The notes: generated by a model from the sequence alone, not told the origin. A stretch of 53,379 bases of DNA from Acidimicrobiales bacterium (GCA_029263175.1 JAJCXZ010000057.1:1-53379); one strand, 5' to 3'. Positions 26,099 through 35,517 are shown, numbered from the stretch's first letter. Made by a program: numbers and translations.

Positions 26099-26590
26099 TC
26101 AGTGCTCCAGTTCGATGCTGCGTACCTGCTCGGCACGATGCTGTCGATATTGGTGCAGTGCCCCGGCCAGATCCGCATCCGAGCGAGCGAGCATCGCGAC
26201 GGCGAAGAGTGCGGCGTTGGTGGCCCCGGCTTCGCCGATGGCCATCGTGGCGACCGGTACCCCACCTGGCATCTGCACGATCGACAAGAGCGAGTCCATG
26301 CCGTTGAGAGCCCGACTCTTGATCGGTACCCCGATCACGGGGACGATCGTGTGCCCGGCAACCATGCCCGGGAGGTGGGCTGCACCGCCGGCGCCGGCAA
26401 TGATCACAGCGAGACCGCGGGACTCCGCCGTCGATGCGTATTCGACCATCAGGTCGGGCGTGCGGTGAGCCGAGACGACGCGGCACTCATGCGGGATTCC
26501 GAAGTCTTCGAGGATCTCGGCGGCGCGCCGCATGGTCTCCCAGTCGGAGTCGCTTCCCATGATGACGCCGACTCGCGGATCGTCAGACAC
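26099..26590 (-). CDS. purE: N5-CAIR mutase (class I PurE)
   Basis: 163 residues. PurE moves the carboxyl of N5-CAIR to C4. [24 protein letters not shown] and [16 protein letters not shown] are the substrate-site motifs. I take the GTG at 26590 because GGGAGGAA lies eight bases upstream, which the GTG at 26608 lacks; this also gives the usual class I length. It starts 89 bp after purC, the largest gap in the purine operon, and may have its own promoter. Confidence 0.95.
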   Translation of the reverse strand: MSDDPRVGVIMGSDSDWETMRRAAEILEDFGIPHECRVVSAHRTPDLMVEYASTAESRGLAVIIAGAGGAAHLPGMVAGHTIVPVIGVPIKSRALNGMDSLLSIVQMPGGVPVATMAIGEAGATNAALFAVAMLARSDADLAGALHQYRQHRAEQVRSIELEH

Positions 26591-26679
26591 GACGAGGGTT
26601 CCTCCCACTCACTGACCCAGTCTGCATCCTCGCGCGGTCAAACCCGACCCTGCGGGATGAGTGTCTCGACATTTCGCGC

Positions 26680-27645
26680 CTACCGGTTCCGGAGAGCCGA
26701 CTCGACCCTCGGCGCCGCGGGGTACTCGCCCGGATCGAACGTGGTCTCGGTGAGTGCCGCAAACGTTTCCTGGTAGACGCCAGCAGCCTCGATGGCGAGT
26801 TCCTGGCTGAGCGGGGGCGGGTCGCCTTCGCCGCGATAGCCGGCTCGGGCGTATGCCAGGCGCACGAACTCCTTGTCGAGGTTCTCCGGCTCTCCGCCGG
26901 CTGCCCGTCGACTCTCGACCGTGGATGCCCGCCAGAACCGCGAGCTGTCCGGGGTGTGGACCTCATCGATGATCGTCAGCGTGCCATCCGGGTCGACGCC
27001 GAACTCGTACTTCGTATCGACCAGCACGAGACCAGCAATGGCGGCCAGCGCTTCTCCTCGGGCAAAGATCGCCAACGCAGTGGTGCGAACCTCATCCCAG
27101 AGTTCGGCGTTCACCAAACCACGCTCGACGATCTCACGTTCGGTGATCGGCTCGTCGTGAGCTCCCTGCTCCGCCTTGGTGGTGGGAGTGATGAGCGCCT
27201 CGGGGAGGGCATCGTTCTTCTGCATGCCGTCGGGGAAGTCGTGCCCGTAGATGGTGCGCTCCCCTGCCCCGTATCTGGTCCACAACGCGGTTGAGGTGGA
27301 TCCGGACAAGCGGCCCCGGACCACAACCTCCACCGGGAGCGTCTTGCACTTGCGGCCGATGGTGACGTTGGGGTCAGGGATCGACAGCACGTGCGATGAC
27401 ACCAGGTCATCGATGCGTTCGAACCACCAGGCGGACATTTGGTTGAGGACCTGACCGCGGTACGGAACCGTGCCCAGCACATGGTCGAATGCCGAGAGGC
27501 GATCGGTGGCGATGAGTGCGACTTCGTCGCCGAGGTCGATCACGTCACGCACCTTGCCACGCATCAGCACACCGAGGTCGGCGACCGCGACCGGATCGAG
27601 ACCCTCGAACGGTTCCTCGAGGGCCGGGCCGAAATCGAGCATCAT
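26680..27645 (-). CDS. purC: SAICAR synthetase
   Basis: 321 residues. PurC ligates aspartate to CAIR. MRGKVRDVIDLGDEVALIATDRLSAFDHV is the N-terminal nucleotide-binding signature, with PVEVVVRGRLSGS, VDTKYEFG and IDEVHTPDSSRFW further on. This is the longer form found in actinobacteria and fungi rather than the roughly 240-residue enteric form. It overlaps purQ (ATGA). Confidence 0.96.
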   Translation of the reverse strand: MMLDFGPALEEPFEGLDPVAVADLGVLMRGKVRDVIDLGDEVALIATDRLSAFDHVLGTVPYRGQVLNQMSAWWFERIDDLVSSHVLSIPDPNVTIGRKCKTLPVEVVVRGRLSGSTSTALWTRYGAGERTIYGHDFPDGMQKNDALPEALITPTTKAEQGAHDEPITEREIVERGLVNAELWDEVRTTALAIFARGEALAAIAGLVLVDTKYEFGVDPDGTLTIIDEVHTPDSSRFWRASTVESRRAAGGEPENLDKEFVRLAYARAGYRGEGDPPPLSQELAIEAAGVYQETFAALTETTFDPGEYPAAPRVESALRNR

Positions 27646-28433
27646 CGTGCCGCTGCCACGAAGGCATCGAAGAGCGGGCGCCCCGTGTTGCCTGCGGGTC
27701 CGGACGGACGCTGCCAGTCGAGGACATGGTCTTCGGGGTGGGGCATGAGACCGACAACCGTGCCGGATTCGTCACAAAGACCGGCGATGTCACCGACCGA
27801 GCCGTTGGGATTGGCCGGGTAAGCGCCCTTCGCGTCCACAGGGATCTCCGAGGTGGGTCGAGGTCCGTCGGCCAGATAGCGAAAGGCCACAAGGCCGCCG
27901 GCCTCGATTCGCTCAGTGACGGAGTCGTCGGCCACGGCGATGCGACCCTCTCCATGAGCGATCGGGCAGCGAATGGTGACACCACCGGCGGCACCGAGCC
28001 AGCCGGAACGACAGCCCGGCTCGACCCGGAGCGTCACCCACCGGCATTCGAATCTCCCCGCCCGATTCTCGGTGAGTGTCACGCTTCGTGCGCTGCCCCA
28101 CGGGCCCGGTAGGAGCCCTGATTTCACGAGAACCTGGAATCCGTTGCAGATGCCGAGGATCGGTCGTTCGGCCGACACCGCTTCGGTCAGCTCATCGGCG
28201 AACCAGCTCCGTAGCTCGAGAGCAAGGCGGCCGCCGGCGCCGAGGGCGTCGCCGTAGGAGAAACCACCCGGCAGCAGGATCGCGGCGTGATCACCTATCC
28301 GAACCGAACCGGCACGCAGCTCGTTGACGTGGACGATCCGCGGGTCGCCACCGCTGAGACGGACGGCCTGAGCCGCCTCGCCGTCGCGGTTGGTGCCCGA
28401 TGCGTGCGGGATCAGGATCGGAGGAGCATTCAT
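27642..28433 (-). CDS. purQ: FGAM synthase, glutaminase subunit
   Basis: 263 residues, class I glutamine amidotransferase that gives ammonia to PurL. LLPGGFSYGDALGAGGRLA and the nucleophile ILGICNGFQVLVKSGLLPG are canonical, as is VGLMPHPEDHV with the catalytic His. The protein is 30-40 residues longer than standard PurQ, mainly in the second half. It overlaps purL and purC by four bases each. Confidence 0.96.
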   Translation of the reverse strand: MNAPPILIPHASGTNRDGEAAQAVRLSGGDPRIVHVNELRAGSVRIGDHAAILLPGGFSYGDALGAGGRLALELRSWFADELTEAVSAERPILGICNGFQVLVKSGLLPGPWGSARSVTLTENRAGRFECRWVTLRVEPGCRSGWLGAAGGVTIRCPIAHGEGRIAVADDSVTERIEAGGLVAFRYLADGPRPTSEIPVDAKGAYPANPNGSVGDIAGLCDESGTVVGLMPHPEDHVLDWQRPSGPAGNTGRPLFDAFVAAAR

Positions 28434-31285
28434 GAGGCCCGCCGACCGGTGAAGGCGTCAACCGCTTCGTCGATGGTCAACTCGATCAGCGCGAGGTCGA
28501 GCGGGTCCAGGGCCCCGGTGGTTCCGCCGCCCGTCGGGGCTCGCATCACAATCCGCTCTCCACCGGTCACCTCGCCGATCCGGCGACCGAAGTCGCCGAG
28601 CGCGGTGGCTATGGCATCACGGTTCTCGGGTGATCCGGTCAGCACAAGCCGTCCAGGCGCTTCGTTGAAGAGCGCGGTGAAGGGATCCAGGCCATCGGCA
28701 GGAACCACGACAGCAACGCCGAGGCGGGCACCCAACGCCATCTCGGCCACGGCAACCGCCACTCCGCCATCGCTGCTGTCGTGCGCCGCGGTGATCAACC
28801 CGGCGGCGATCGCGGCATGAATGGCCTGATATCGCGGAAGCGGGTCATCGAGCGGCTTCGGCACTGTGCATGCCTCGAGGTTGAAGACGTCGGAGGCGAG
28901 CGAGCCGCCGAGGTCGGCACTCCCCCGACCGACAATCCAGATGTCGTCGCCCGGATTCATGCCGGCCGAGTTGATCGCCCGTCCCAGGTCGGGCACCAGC
29001 CCGAGGGCAGAGATGAGCAGGGTGCCGGGAATCGCTTCACCGTCGAACTCGTTGAACAGGCTGTCCTTGCCGCTGATGAACGGCATCCGGTAGCGGCGAG
29101 CGCCGTCGGTGCATCCCTGTACGGCACGAACGAGTGAGCCGAGGCGGTCGGACTTCGTCGGGTCGCCCCAGCAGAAGTTGTCGAGCACGGCCACCCGATC
29201 CGGGTCGCCGCCCACGGCAACGAGGTTGCGCACTGCTTCGTCCATGGCATGGAGTGCCATGGCCCACGGATCGTGACGTCCGATGCGGGGGTTGATGCCG
29301 TTGCTCAACACCGCCGCCAGCGGGCCATCAGTGCCGAGCGGCTTGAGCACGGCGGCGTCGGCGGGCCCGTCGGCCTCAGGGCCGACAAACGGCCGCACAA
29401 CGGTGCCGCCACGAACTTCGTGGTCGTAGCGGCGAACGATGTCTTCCTTCGACGCCACATCGGGGTGACCAAGCAACTCCAGCACCATCGAGGGGTGCAC
29501 GGTGGGTGTCGTGACCTGGGCCGGGGCGGGATCGGCCCATGCGCCGGTCATCTCCCGGCGAGGCAGCCCATCGTGGAGGAACGACATCGGCAGGTCGACC
29601 ACCGGCGTGTCACCATGACGGACAACGAGTCGTTCGCTTCCCGTGAACGTGCCGAGATCGGTGAGCTCGACATCCCAGGCCTCGCAGAGCGTCTGCAGCT
29701 CGGGCAGGTTGGCCGGCGGAACGGCGATCACGATGCGTTCCTGGGCTTCGGACAGCCAGATCTCCCATGGTTGCAGGCCCGGGTACTTGAGGGGCACCGA
29801 GGCGAGATCGACCTCGACACCCAGTTCCTCACCCATCTCCCCGACCGACGACGAGAATCCACCGGCACCGCAGTCGGTGATGGCGGTGTAGAGCGTTGCG
29901 TCACGAGCGAGCTCGATGACCTCGATCAGACCCTTCTCGGTGATCGGATCGCCGATCTGCACGGCCGAACCGACCGAGTCAACCGTGGAGGCATCCATAC
30001 CCGCCGAGGAGAACGTGGCGCCGTGGATGCCGTCGCGGCCGACCCGCCCTCCGAGCGAGATGATCCGGTCGCCGACATGGGCCTCGGTCGGGTGCATGCC
30101 GTGTGGTAGGAGACCGAGCGCGCCGCAGTACACGAGCGGGTTGGCGGTGTAGCCCTCGTCGTAGAGAACTGCGCCGTTCACCGTGGGCAAGCCCAGCTTG
30201 TTGCCGTAGTCGGCCACACCGCTCACCACACCCTCACGGATCCGACGAGGGTGCAGCACACCGGTCGGCAACTCGCTGTCGGGAAGGTCGGGCGGACCGA
30301 AGCACAACACATCGGTGCATGCGATCGGCCGCGCTGAGACACCGATGACGTCGCGGACCACCCCACCGACACCTGTGTTCGCACCACCGAACGGCTCGAG
30401 GGCCGAAGGGTGATTGTGCGTCTCGACCTTGAACGCGAGATCAAAAGTGTCGTCGAAGGCGATGATGCCGGCGTCATCGACGAACGCACTTCGGAGCCAC
30501 CACGGATCGAGCTCCTCGGTGACCTCCCGCAGCGCGGGGAGCAGCCCGTCGTGGTTCGAAACGGTGACCGTGCCGTCGGCGGCGGTGTGGGTCAGCTCGA
30601 TTTGTGCGCGGAAGGTCTTGTGAACGCAGTGCTCTGACCATGTCTGAGCCAAGGTTTCCAACTCGGCATCGGTTGGCCGGCGGCCCTCGCCGACAAAGTG
30701 CGCCTGGATCGCGCGCATTTCGGTGACATCGAGCGACAGGACCCGCTCCCGGCTCATCTGTGCGAGCGCATCGTCGGACAAACCGTCGAGTTCGATCGAC
30801 TCGACACGAACGTCGGCCGCGCTGGCGGCCGCGAATTCGGGGGCCATTTCCCCCTCGCGGCAGTGTTCGATCGTGTCGTTGGCCAGTAGCCGTCGGGTCA
30901 CCCGAGCGATGTCGTCGTCGGTCAACTCGCCGTGAAGTTCGTAGCGACGCGCCGTGGCGACTTCGATGGTCGGGAGACCGAGTTCTGATGCAGCCCGTTC
31001 GAGCTCACGGGCATCACCGTCGGTGACCCCCGGCATGGGGGCGACTTCGACGACTCGCCCTCCCGAACGCGTTGGTGCGTCGATCGTGTGGACATCGACA
31101 ACGGGGTCGACCAGCACCTCGGAGCACAGGCGTGCGAGGTCGGAATCGCTCAGCTCGCCGCGAACATGATGGACCCGCGTGACCGTGCAACCGACGAGCC
31201 GATCGACACCGATCAACGGTGCCGAGTCGAGTATCTGCCGGGCCGCAGGATCGTCAGGGGCGGTGACGTCAATGCGAACAACCAT
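28430..31285 (-). CDS. purL: FGAM synthase, PurL with fused tandem PurS-like N-terminus
   Basis: 951 residues. PurL converts FGAR to FGAM. The PurL core starts near 200 with EMRAIQAHF and TWSEHCVHKTF, then KVETHNHPSALEPFGGANTGVGG and later DSSDGGVAVA. Before it lie two PurS-like repeats: about 1-65 (RIDVTAPDDPAARQI ending VLVDPVVD) and about 78-148 (VVEVAPMPGVTDGDA ending LLANDTIEHC). So PurS is fused rather than separate, and no purS gene is present. The ATG at 31285 is chosen: TAGGTT sits seven bases upstream, inside the 39-bp gap after the NRPS gene. An in-frame TTG at 31294 is less likely. Confidence 0.95.
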   Translation of the reverse strand: MVVRIDVTAPDDPAARQILDSAPLIGVDRLVGCTVTRVHHVRGELSDSDLARLCSEVLVDPVVDVHTIDAPTRSGGRVVEVAPMPGVTDGDARELERAASELGLPTIEVATARRYELHGELTDDDIARVTRRLLANDTIEHCREGEMAPEFAAASAADVRVESIELDGLSDDALAQMSRERVLSLDVTEMRAIQAHFVGEGRRPTDAELETLAQTWSEHCVHKTFRAQIELTHTAADGTVTVSNHDGLLPALREVTEELDPWWLRSAFVDDAGIIAFDDTFDLAFKVETHNHPSALEPFGGANTGVGGVVRDVIGVSARPIACTDVLCFGPPDLPDSELPTGVLHPRRIREGVVSGVADYGNKLGLPTVNGAVLYDEGYTANPLVYCGALGLLPHGMHPTEAHVGDRIISLGGRVGRDGIHGATFSSAGMDASTVDSVGSAVQIGDPITEKGLIEVIELARDATLYTAITDCGAGGFSSSVGEMGEELGVEVDLASVPLKYPGLQPWEIWLSEAQERIVIAVPPANLPELQTLCEAWDVELTDLGTFTGSERLVVRHGDTPVVDLPMSFLHDGLPRREMTGAWADPAPAQVTTPTVHPSMVLELLGHPDVASKEDIVRRYDHEVRGGTVVRPFVGPEADGPADAAVLKPLGTDGPLAAVLSNGINPRIGRHDPWAMALHAMDEAVRNLVAVGGDPDRVAVLDNFCWGDPTKSDRLGSLVRAVQGCTDGARRYRMPFISGKDSLFNEFDGEAIPGTLLISALGLVPDLGRAINSAGMNPGDDIWIVGRGSADLGGSLASDVFNLEACTVPKPLDDPLPRYQAIHAAIAAGLITAAHDSSDGGVAVAVAEMALGARLGVAVVVPADGLDPFTALFNEAPGRLVLTGSPENRDAIATALGDFGRRIGEVTGGERIVMRAPTGGGTTGALDPLDLALIELTIDEAVDAFTGRRAS

Positions 31286-31292
31286 TGCTCGC

Positions 31293-31298
31293 AACCTA
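31293..31298 (-). promoter_or_regulatory. -10 box of the purine operon
   Basis: TAGGTT on the minus strand, seven bases before the purL ATG. It implies that the purine operon is transcribed independently of the NRPS genes that end 39 bp upstream, and without a 5' leader. Confidence 0.5.
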
Positions 31299-31324
31299 GA
31301 CGCGTCGCGGGCGCTCGCGTTGCA

Positions 31325-34300
31325 TCAGAGCCGACGAGTTCGCCGCCGCTCCGTTGGTCGTCGTGCTGCCGCTCGTCGCTGGGCGAGTGCCTGGTTTCTG
31401 CGAGCCACGCGGTCGTCGACACCGGCTCGGGATTCGGCGGCCGCAGCACCAGCCGGTTCGGCCAACGCACTCGCGATCCCCCGTACCGTCCGGAGGCCGA
31501 AGACGTCGTGCACTGCTGGCGCCGTACCGAGACGGGTCCGCAGGTCGTTGAGCAACCGCACCACGAGAAGCGAGTCTCCGCCCAAATCGAAGAAGCTGTC
31601 GTCAGCGCCGATTCCGTCAACCATCAGCACCGCCGAGAAGGCCTCCGCAACGGCCATTTCGGTCGGGCCGGACGGCGCAACAAAGACGTGCCCGAGATCA
31701 GGACGGTCCGATCCCGGGTCAGGGAGTCGATCCCGGGCGACCTTGTTGTTGTCCGTGAGCGGAAGGGTGTCGAGGAACATGAACGTCGCCGGCACCATGT
31801 AGTCGGGCAACTTTGTTGCGCACGCCTTGCGGAGCTCGGCCACGGAGGGCGGCGTGACGCCGGAAGCAACGACATAGCCAACCAATTGCGCCACACCCGC
31901 CGGCGATGTCCGCGCGACGACGACGGCATCGGCGACGCCGGCGTGGCGGGAAAGCACCGCTTCGATCTCATCGAGCTCGATCCGAAATCCCCGAATCTTG
32001 ACCTGATTGTCGATCCGGCCGAGGCAGATGATCGTTCCGTCCGACTCCACCCGGGCCTGATCGCCGGTGCGGTACATACGATCACCCGCCCGAAACGGGT
32101 TGGGCACGAATCGTTCGGTGGTCAGGTCGTCGCGACCACGGTATCCGGCGGCCACTCCTCGGCCGCCGATCCAGAGTTCGCCGACCGCGCCGATCGCGAC
32201 AGGCTGGCGGCGCGGATCGAGAACGTACATCGATGTCGCCGCGATCGGACGCCCGATGGAGATGGGCGCACCGTCGGCCATGACCTCGGAGACCGACGAC
32301 CAGATGGTGGTCTCGGTGGGTCCATACATGTTCCACAACCGATCGCATCGGTCGAGCAGTTGATCGGCGAGCCGGCGAGGAAGAGCCTCGCCGCCACACA
32401 ACACCGTCAGTCCGGGCGTTCCTGTCCAGCCGCTCTCGATCACCATCTGCCAGGTCGCCGGCGTCGCCTGCATCACGGTCGGAGACGAGGACTCGATCAA
32501 GTGGGTCAGCGCCGTGCCATCGTGGGTCTGATCGTCATCGGCCAAGATGAGGACTGCACCGACCGCCAACGGGAGGAACATCTCGAGGTTGGCGATGTCG
32601 AAGCTAACGGTGGTGACGGCGAGCAGCCGATCGACATCGCTGAGCCCCGGGGTGGCTGCCATCGAGTCGATGAAATTGCTCAGCCCATCGTGGAGGACGT
32701 CGACTCCCTTCGGCACACCCGTCGATCCGGAGGTGTAGATCGTGTAGACGACGTCGTCGGCCACGGCCGGACACGGTTCGTCGAAGCGAGCCGTCGCGCT
32801 CTCATCGTCGAGGAGAAGGATTTCCTCGACTCCTGGGAGGAGCTCGGCAGAAGCGGAGGTTGTGACGGCGACCCTCATGCCGGAGTCGGTCACCATGTGG
32901 GCGAGGCGGTCGCGAGGAAAGATCGGATCGAGGGGGACAAACGTCGCACCGGTCCGCATGACCGCCAGGAGCGCAACGACAACCTCACTCGATCGGGGGA
33001 CGCAGACACCGACGGTCGAGCCCCGGCCTACTCCCGCCACGCTCAATCGTTTGGCAAGGCGCTCGACCGAGCCGTCCAATTCGTCGTACGTCAATGTCTG
33101 ATCGCCGGCCACGATCGCCGGCGAGTTCGGCGTTCGGGAGCCGGCCGCTCTGATCCGTTCACAAACCGGAGCGAACTGCCGGTCGCCATACGCAGGATTC
33201 CAGTCATCGAGCAGCGCGGTTCGCTCCGCGTCCCTCAGATACTCCACGGCGAGGACGGGGTCCGCAGGGTCACAGTGAGCGAAATTCCCCAGCAGCACCG
33301 TCAGCCGTTCAGCGATGCCTTCCACTGCCTCCTGAGGAATCACGGTCGCGTCGAACTCGAAGCGGAGCCGCAGCTGCGAGCCCTCATAGGCCATCAGGGT
33401 GAGCGGCATGTTCGTCTGACCCCGATAGACGACATCGCGCGACGACCACGCCGTGCCGGCCGTCTTGAGGGCTTCATCAAGCTCATAGTTCTCGAAAACC
33501 AGCAACGTCCGGAAGAGGGGCTCGGTCGCGGGAATCCGCGCCGAGCGGTGGATCACCGACAACGGCGTGTGCTCGTGAGCCCGCACCGCGAGTGACGACG
33601 ACCGACGATCAGCGACCGCGGTATCGACCGACATGTCGGCAGCGAAAACCGCGACCACCGGAACGGTGTTGATGAAGACCCCGACCATGTCGACCATGGA
33701 GTCGAGCCCGTGACGGCATGCCCTCGTAACGCCGTACGCCACCGTTTCTTGCCCAGTGAGGTGGGCGAGCAAGACTGCCCATGCAGTTTCGATGAGCGTT
33801 GAGACTCGAGCGCCCAGCATCACGGCGCGGGCCTGAAGGTCAGCCAGCTGCTCTCCGCCGAGACGGATCTCGAGGGCGTCGAGCGCGCTGGCGACGACAG
33901 GCAACTCACCAGATGAAAAGGGCAGGGGCGTCGGCGATTCAACCGGCGCGAGCGTGGATGACCAGTACGCATCGCTCGACGAGTGGTCCTGATCGCCGAA
34001 CCACTCGAGATACTCCCGATAGGGCCTTGGCTCCGGCGAGGGAAGTGCTTCGCCGTCGTAGATGGCGAAGAGATCCCGGAGCACGATCGGAAAACTGCGA
34101 CCATCGAGGAGGATGTGGTGGAACGTCCAGATGATCGTTGCCGTCTCACCGCGATCAAAGACGGCGACGCGAAGCGCCGGGGCTACGCCGAGATCGAACC
34201 CGGCGAGCCGGTCCGAGCGACAGAACAACTCGATCTCGGCCTCGTGCTCGGTGGCAGGCCGCTGGGACAAGCTGATTCCGATGACGGGAACATCGACATC

Positions 34301-34537
34301 TGGTTCGAACACCTGCGTTGGCGCGCCAGGTCCATCGACGACGAAACGAGCGCGCAGAATGTCATGACGATCGACGATCACACTCCATGCGTGACGAAGT
34401 CGATCGAGATCGATGCGTTCGGCCACATCGATCCGAATGTGCTGCATGTCGACACCCGTTCCGGGTGCTGACAGGGCGTGAAACAGCATCCCCTGCTGCA
34501 TCGGTGACAGCGGCCACGAAGATCCGTCAGGACTCAT
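31325..34537 (-). CDS. NRPS module C-A-PCP, predicted glycine-activating
   Basis: 1070 residues. A condensation domain (about 8-430) opens LSPMQQGMLFH and has an intact HHILLDG at about 140-146. The adenylation domain (about 455-940) has the A3 loop TSGSTGVPKG, FDIANLEMF, MYGPTETT, YRTGD and the A10 Lys in NNKVARD. Reading the ten pocket positions by eye gives D-I-L-Q-L-G-M-I-W-K, close to the published glycine code. A carrier domain (about 955-1030) has the phosphopantetheine Ser at about 989 (LGGDSLL). The last 30 residues are very Arg-rich. There is no docking domain, epimerase or thioesterase in this protein. The ATG at 34537 overlaps the TE stop by one base; an in-frame GTG at 34540 is an alternative. 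Confidence 0.93.
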   Translation of the reverse strand: MSPDGSSWPLSPMQQGMLFHALSAPGTGVDMQHIRIDVAERIDLDRLRHAWSVIVDRHDILRARFVVDGPGAPTQVFEPDVDVPVIGISLSQRPATEHEAEIELFCRSDRLAGFDLGVAPALRVAVFDRGETATIIWTFHHILLDGRSFPIVLRDLFAIYDGEALPSPEPRPYREYLEWFGDQDHSSSDAYWSSTLAPVESPTPLPFSSGELPVVASALDALEIRLGGEQLADLQARAVMLGARVSTLIETAWAVLLAHLTGQETVAYGVTRACRHGLDSMVDMVGVFINTVPVVAVFAADMSVDTAVADRRSSSLAVRAHEHTPLSVIHRSARIPATEPLFRTLLVFENYELDEALKTAGTAWSSRDVVYRGQTNMPLTLMAYEGSQLRLRFEFDATVIPQEAVEGIAERLTVLLGNFAHCDPADPVLAVEYLRDAERTALLDDWNPAYGDRQFAPVCERIRAAGSRTPNSPAIVAGDQTLTYDELDGSVERLAKRLSVAGVGRGSTVGVCVPRSSEVVVALLAVMRTGATFVPLDPIFPRDRLAHMVTDSGMRVAVTTSASAELLPGVEEILLLDDESATARFDEPCPAVADDVVYTIYTSGSTGVPKGVDVLHDGLSNFIDSMAATPGLSDVDRLLAVTTVSFDIANLEMFLPLAVGAVLILADDDQTHDGTALTHLIESSSPTVMQATPATWQMVIESGWTGTPGLTVLCGGEALPRRLADQLLDRCDRLWNMYGPTETTIWSSVSEVMADGAPISIGRPIAATSMYVLDPRRQPVAIGAVGELWIGGRGVAAGYRGRDDLTTERFVPNPFRAGDRMYRTGDQARVESDGTIICLGRIDNQVKIRGFRIELDEIEAVLSRHAGVADAVVVARTSPAGVAQLVGYVVASGVTPPSVAELRKACATKLPDYMVPATFMFLDTLPLTDNNKVARDRLPDPGSDRPDLGHVFVAPSGPTEMAVAEAFSAVLMVDGIGADDSFFDLGGDSLLVVRLLNDLRTRLGTAPAVHDVFGLRTVRGIASALAEPAGAAAAESRAGVDDRVARRNQALAQRRAAARRPTERRRTRRL

Positions 34538-35499
34538 CACACCGCGGCGCCGCGGATCTGTCGACGAATGGCCGCGACCACCAGGTGGGCGAAAGGAGCG
34601 TCAACCAACTGGTGGTGATCGCAAGGCACCTCTTCGAGGCGTAGGTCGGAGAGGACCTCCTCCCATCCGCGGAGCGGCCCGGCATGATCCAGGATGTCGT
34701 TCACGCTGGCCGCCACGATCAAGGCCACGGGGCCGTCATAGGGTTCGACCAGGGCTTCGGCCATGAGTGACGTCAGGTGGTCTTCCATGTACTGCTCGCG
34801 CAGTTCGATCGGGAGCCGAGTGCCGGCGGCGAGGTGGGCTTGTACTCCTTCGGAGTACTCCTTGTAGGCCCGGACGTCGAGCACTTTCGTCCGGTAGAGG
34901 TTCTGGGTGAACGTCGCCGGCATTTTCACAATCTTGTGGATCCGTTCGCGCGACGAATGCGTTCGCATTTCGATCGACGGGTGGAATGTGTCGAGAAGCA
35001 CCACGAGCGGGACGTGCTCACCCTCGGCCCGCAGTCGTCTGCCCATTTCGAGCGCGATGACACCGCCCGCTGAATAGCCGGCAATCAGGTACGGCCCAGC
35101 CGATTGTGCAGCGCGCATCTCGGCCAGGTAGAGGTCGACAAGGTCCGCCAACGAACGCGGAAGTCTGGTCTGGCCGTTCGTGCCCGGTGACTCGATCGCG
35201 TACAATCCTTCGCCTTCGAAATGATCGATCCAGTGGCGGAGAAAGAGGGCGTTGCCCCCCGCGCCGTGCACACAGAAGAGAATCGGGCATCCATCGATCG
35301 GTTCGGCAAGCCGGATCGGCGAAACTCGTTCGCTGAATGCGGCGACGAGAGCCGACTTGTGTTGACGAATGGCTTCCGACATGGCTTCAGTGAGAACGCC
35401 TTCGGGGGCGCGAACCCGCAAACGATCGCCGTCAGCCGCGATCCCGACACCGTTGTCGGCCAGGGTTCGCAGCAACTCATCGAGAGCGATCTCCGCCAC
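34537..35499 (-). CDS. Thioesterase with N-terminal TubC-type docking domain
   Basis: 320 residues from GTG 35499, 18 bp after the hybrid PKS/NRPS gene. Residues 1-55 (LDELLRTLADNGVGIAADGD, then DRLRVRAPEGVLTEAM, then IRQHKSALVAAF) match the TubC/beta-hairpin docking fold that usually precedes an NRPS condensation domain. A type II-like alpha/beta thioesterase follows: LFCVHGAGGNALFLRHW, nucleophile GYSAGG with Ser at about 143, Asp near 170 (LLDTFHP) and His in CDHHQLVD near 295. It may release the product or edit carrier domains. A docking domain fused to a free thioesterase is unusual. Confidence 0.88.
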   Translation of the reverse strand: MAEIALDELLRTLADNGVGIAADGDRLRVRAPEGVLTEAMSEAIRQHKSALVAAFSERVSPIRLAEPIDGCPILFCVHGAGGNALFLRHWIDHFEGEGLYAIESPGTNGQTRLPRSLADLVDLYLAEMRAAQSAGPYLIAGYSAGGVIALEMGRRLRAEGEHVPLVVLLDTFHPSIEMRTHSSRERIHKIVKMPATFTQNLYRTKVLDVRAYKEYSEGVQAHLAAGTRLPIELREQYMEDHLTSLMAEALVEPYDGPVALIVAASVNDILDHAGPLRGWEEVLSDLRLEEVPCDHHQLVDAPFAHLVVAAIRRQIRGAAV

Positions 35500-35517
35500 T
35501 ATCGACCTCGCCTCACG

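Noticed and set aside
26591-26679. Additional gene or promoter between purC and purE
   Set aside because: No frame with plausible composition, and no -35/-10 pair with acceptable spacing; only the purE ribosome site is clear.
31286-31324. Purine riboswitch upstream of purL
   Set aside because: Only 39 bp separate it from the NRPS gene and a -10 box lies seven bases before the ATG, leaving no leader RNA.
31088-33595. 835-codon open frame on the plus strand
   Set aside because: It runs antisense to purL and the NRPS gene, has an Arg/His/Asp-rich composition without domain motifs, and mirrors well-conserved enzymes; it is a high-GC shadow.
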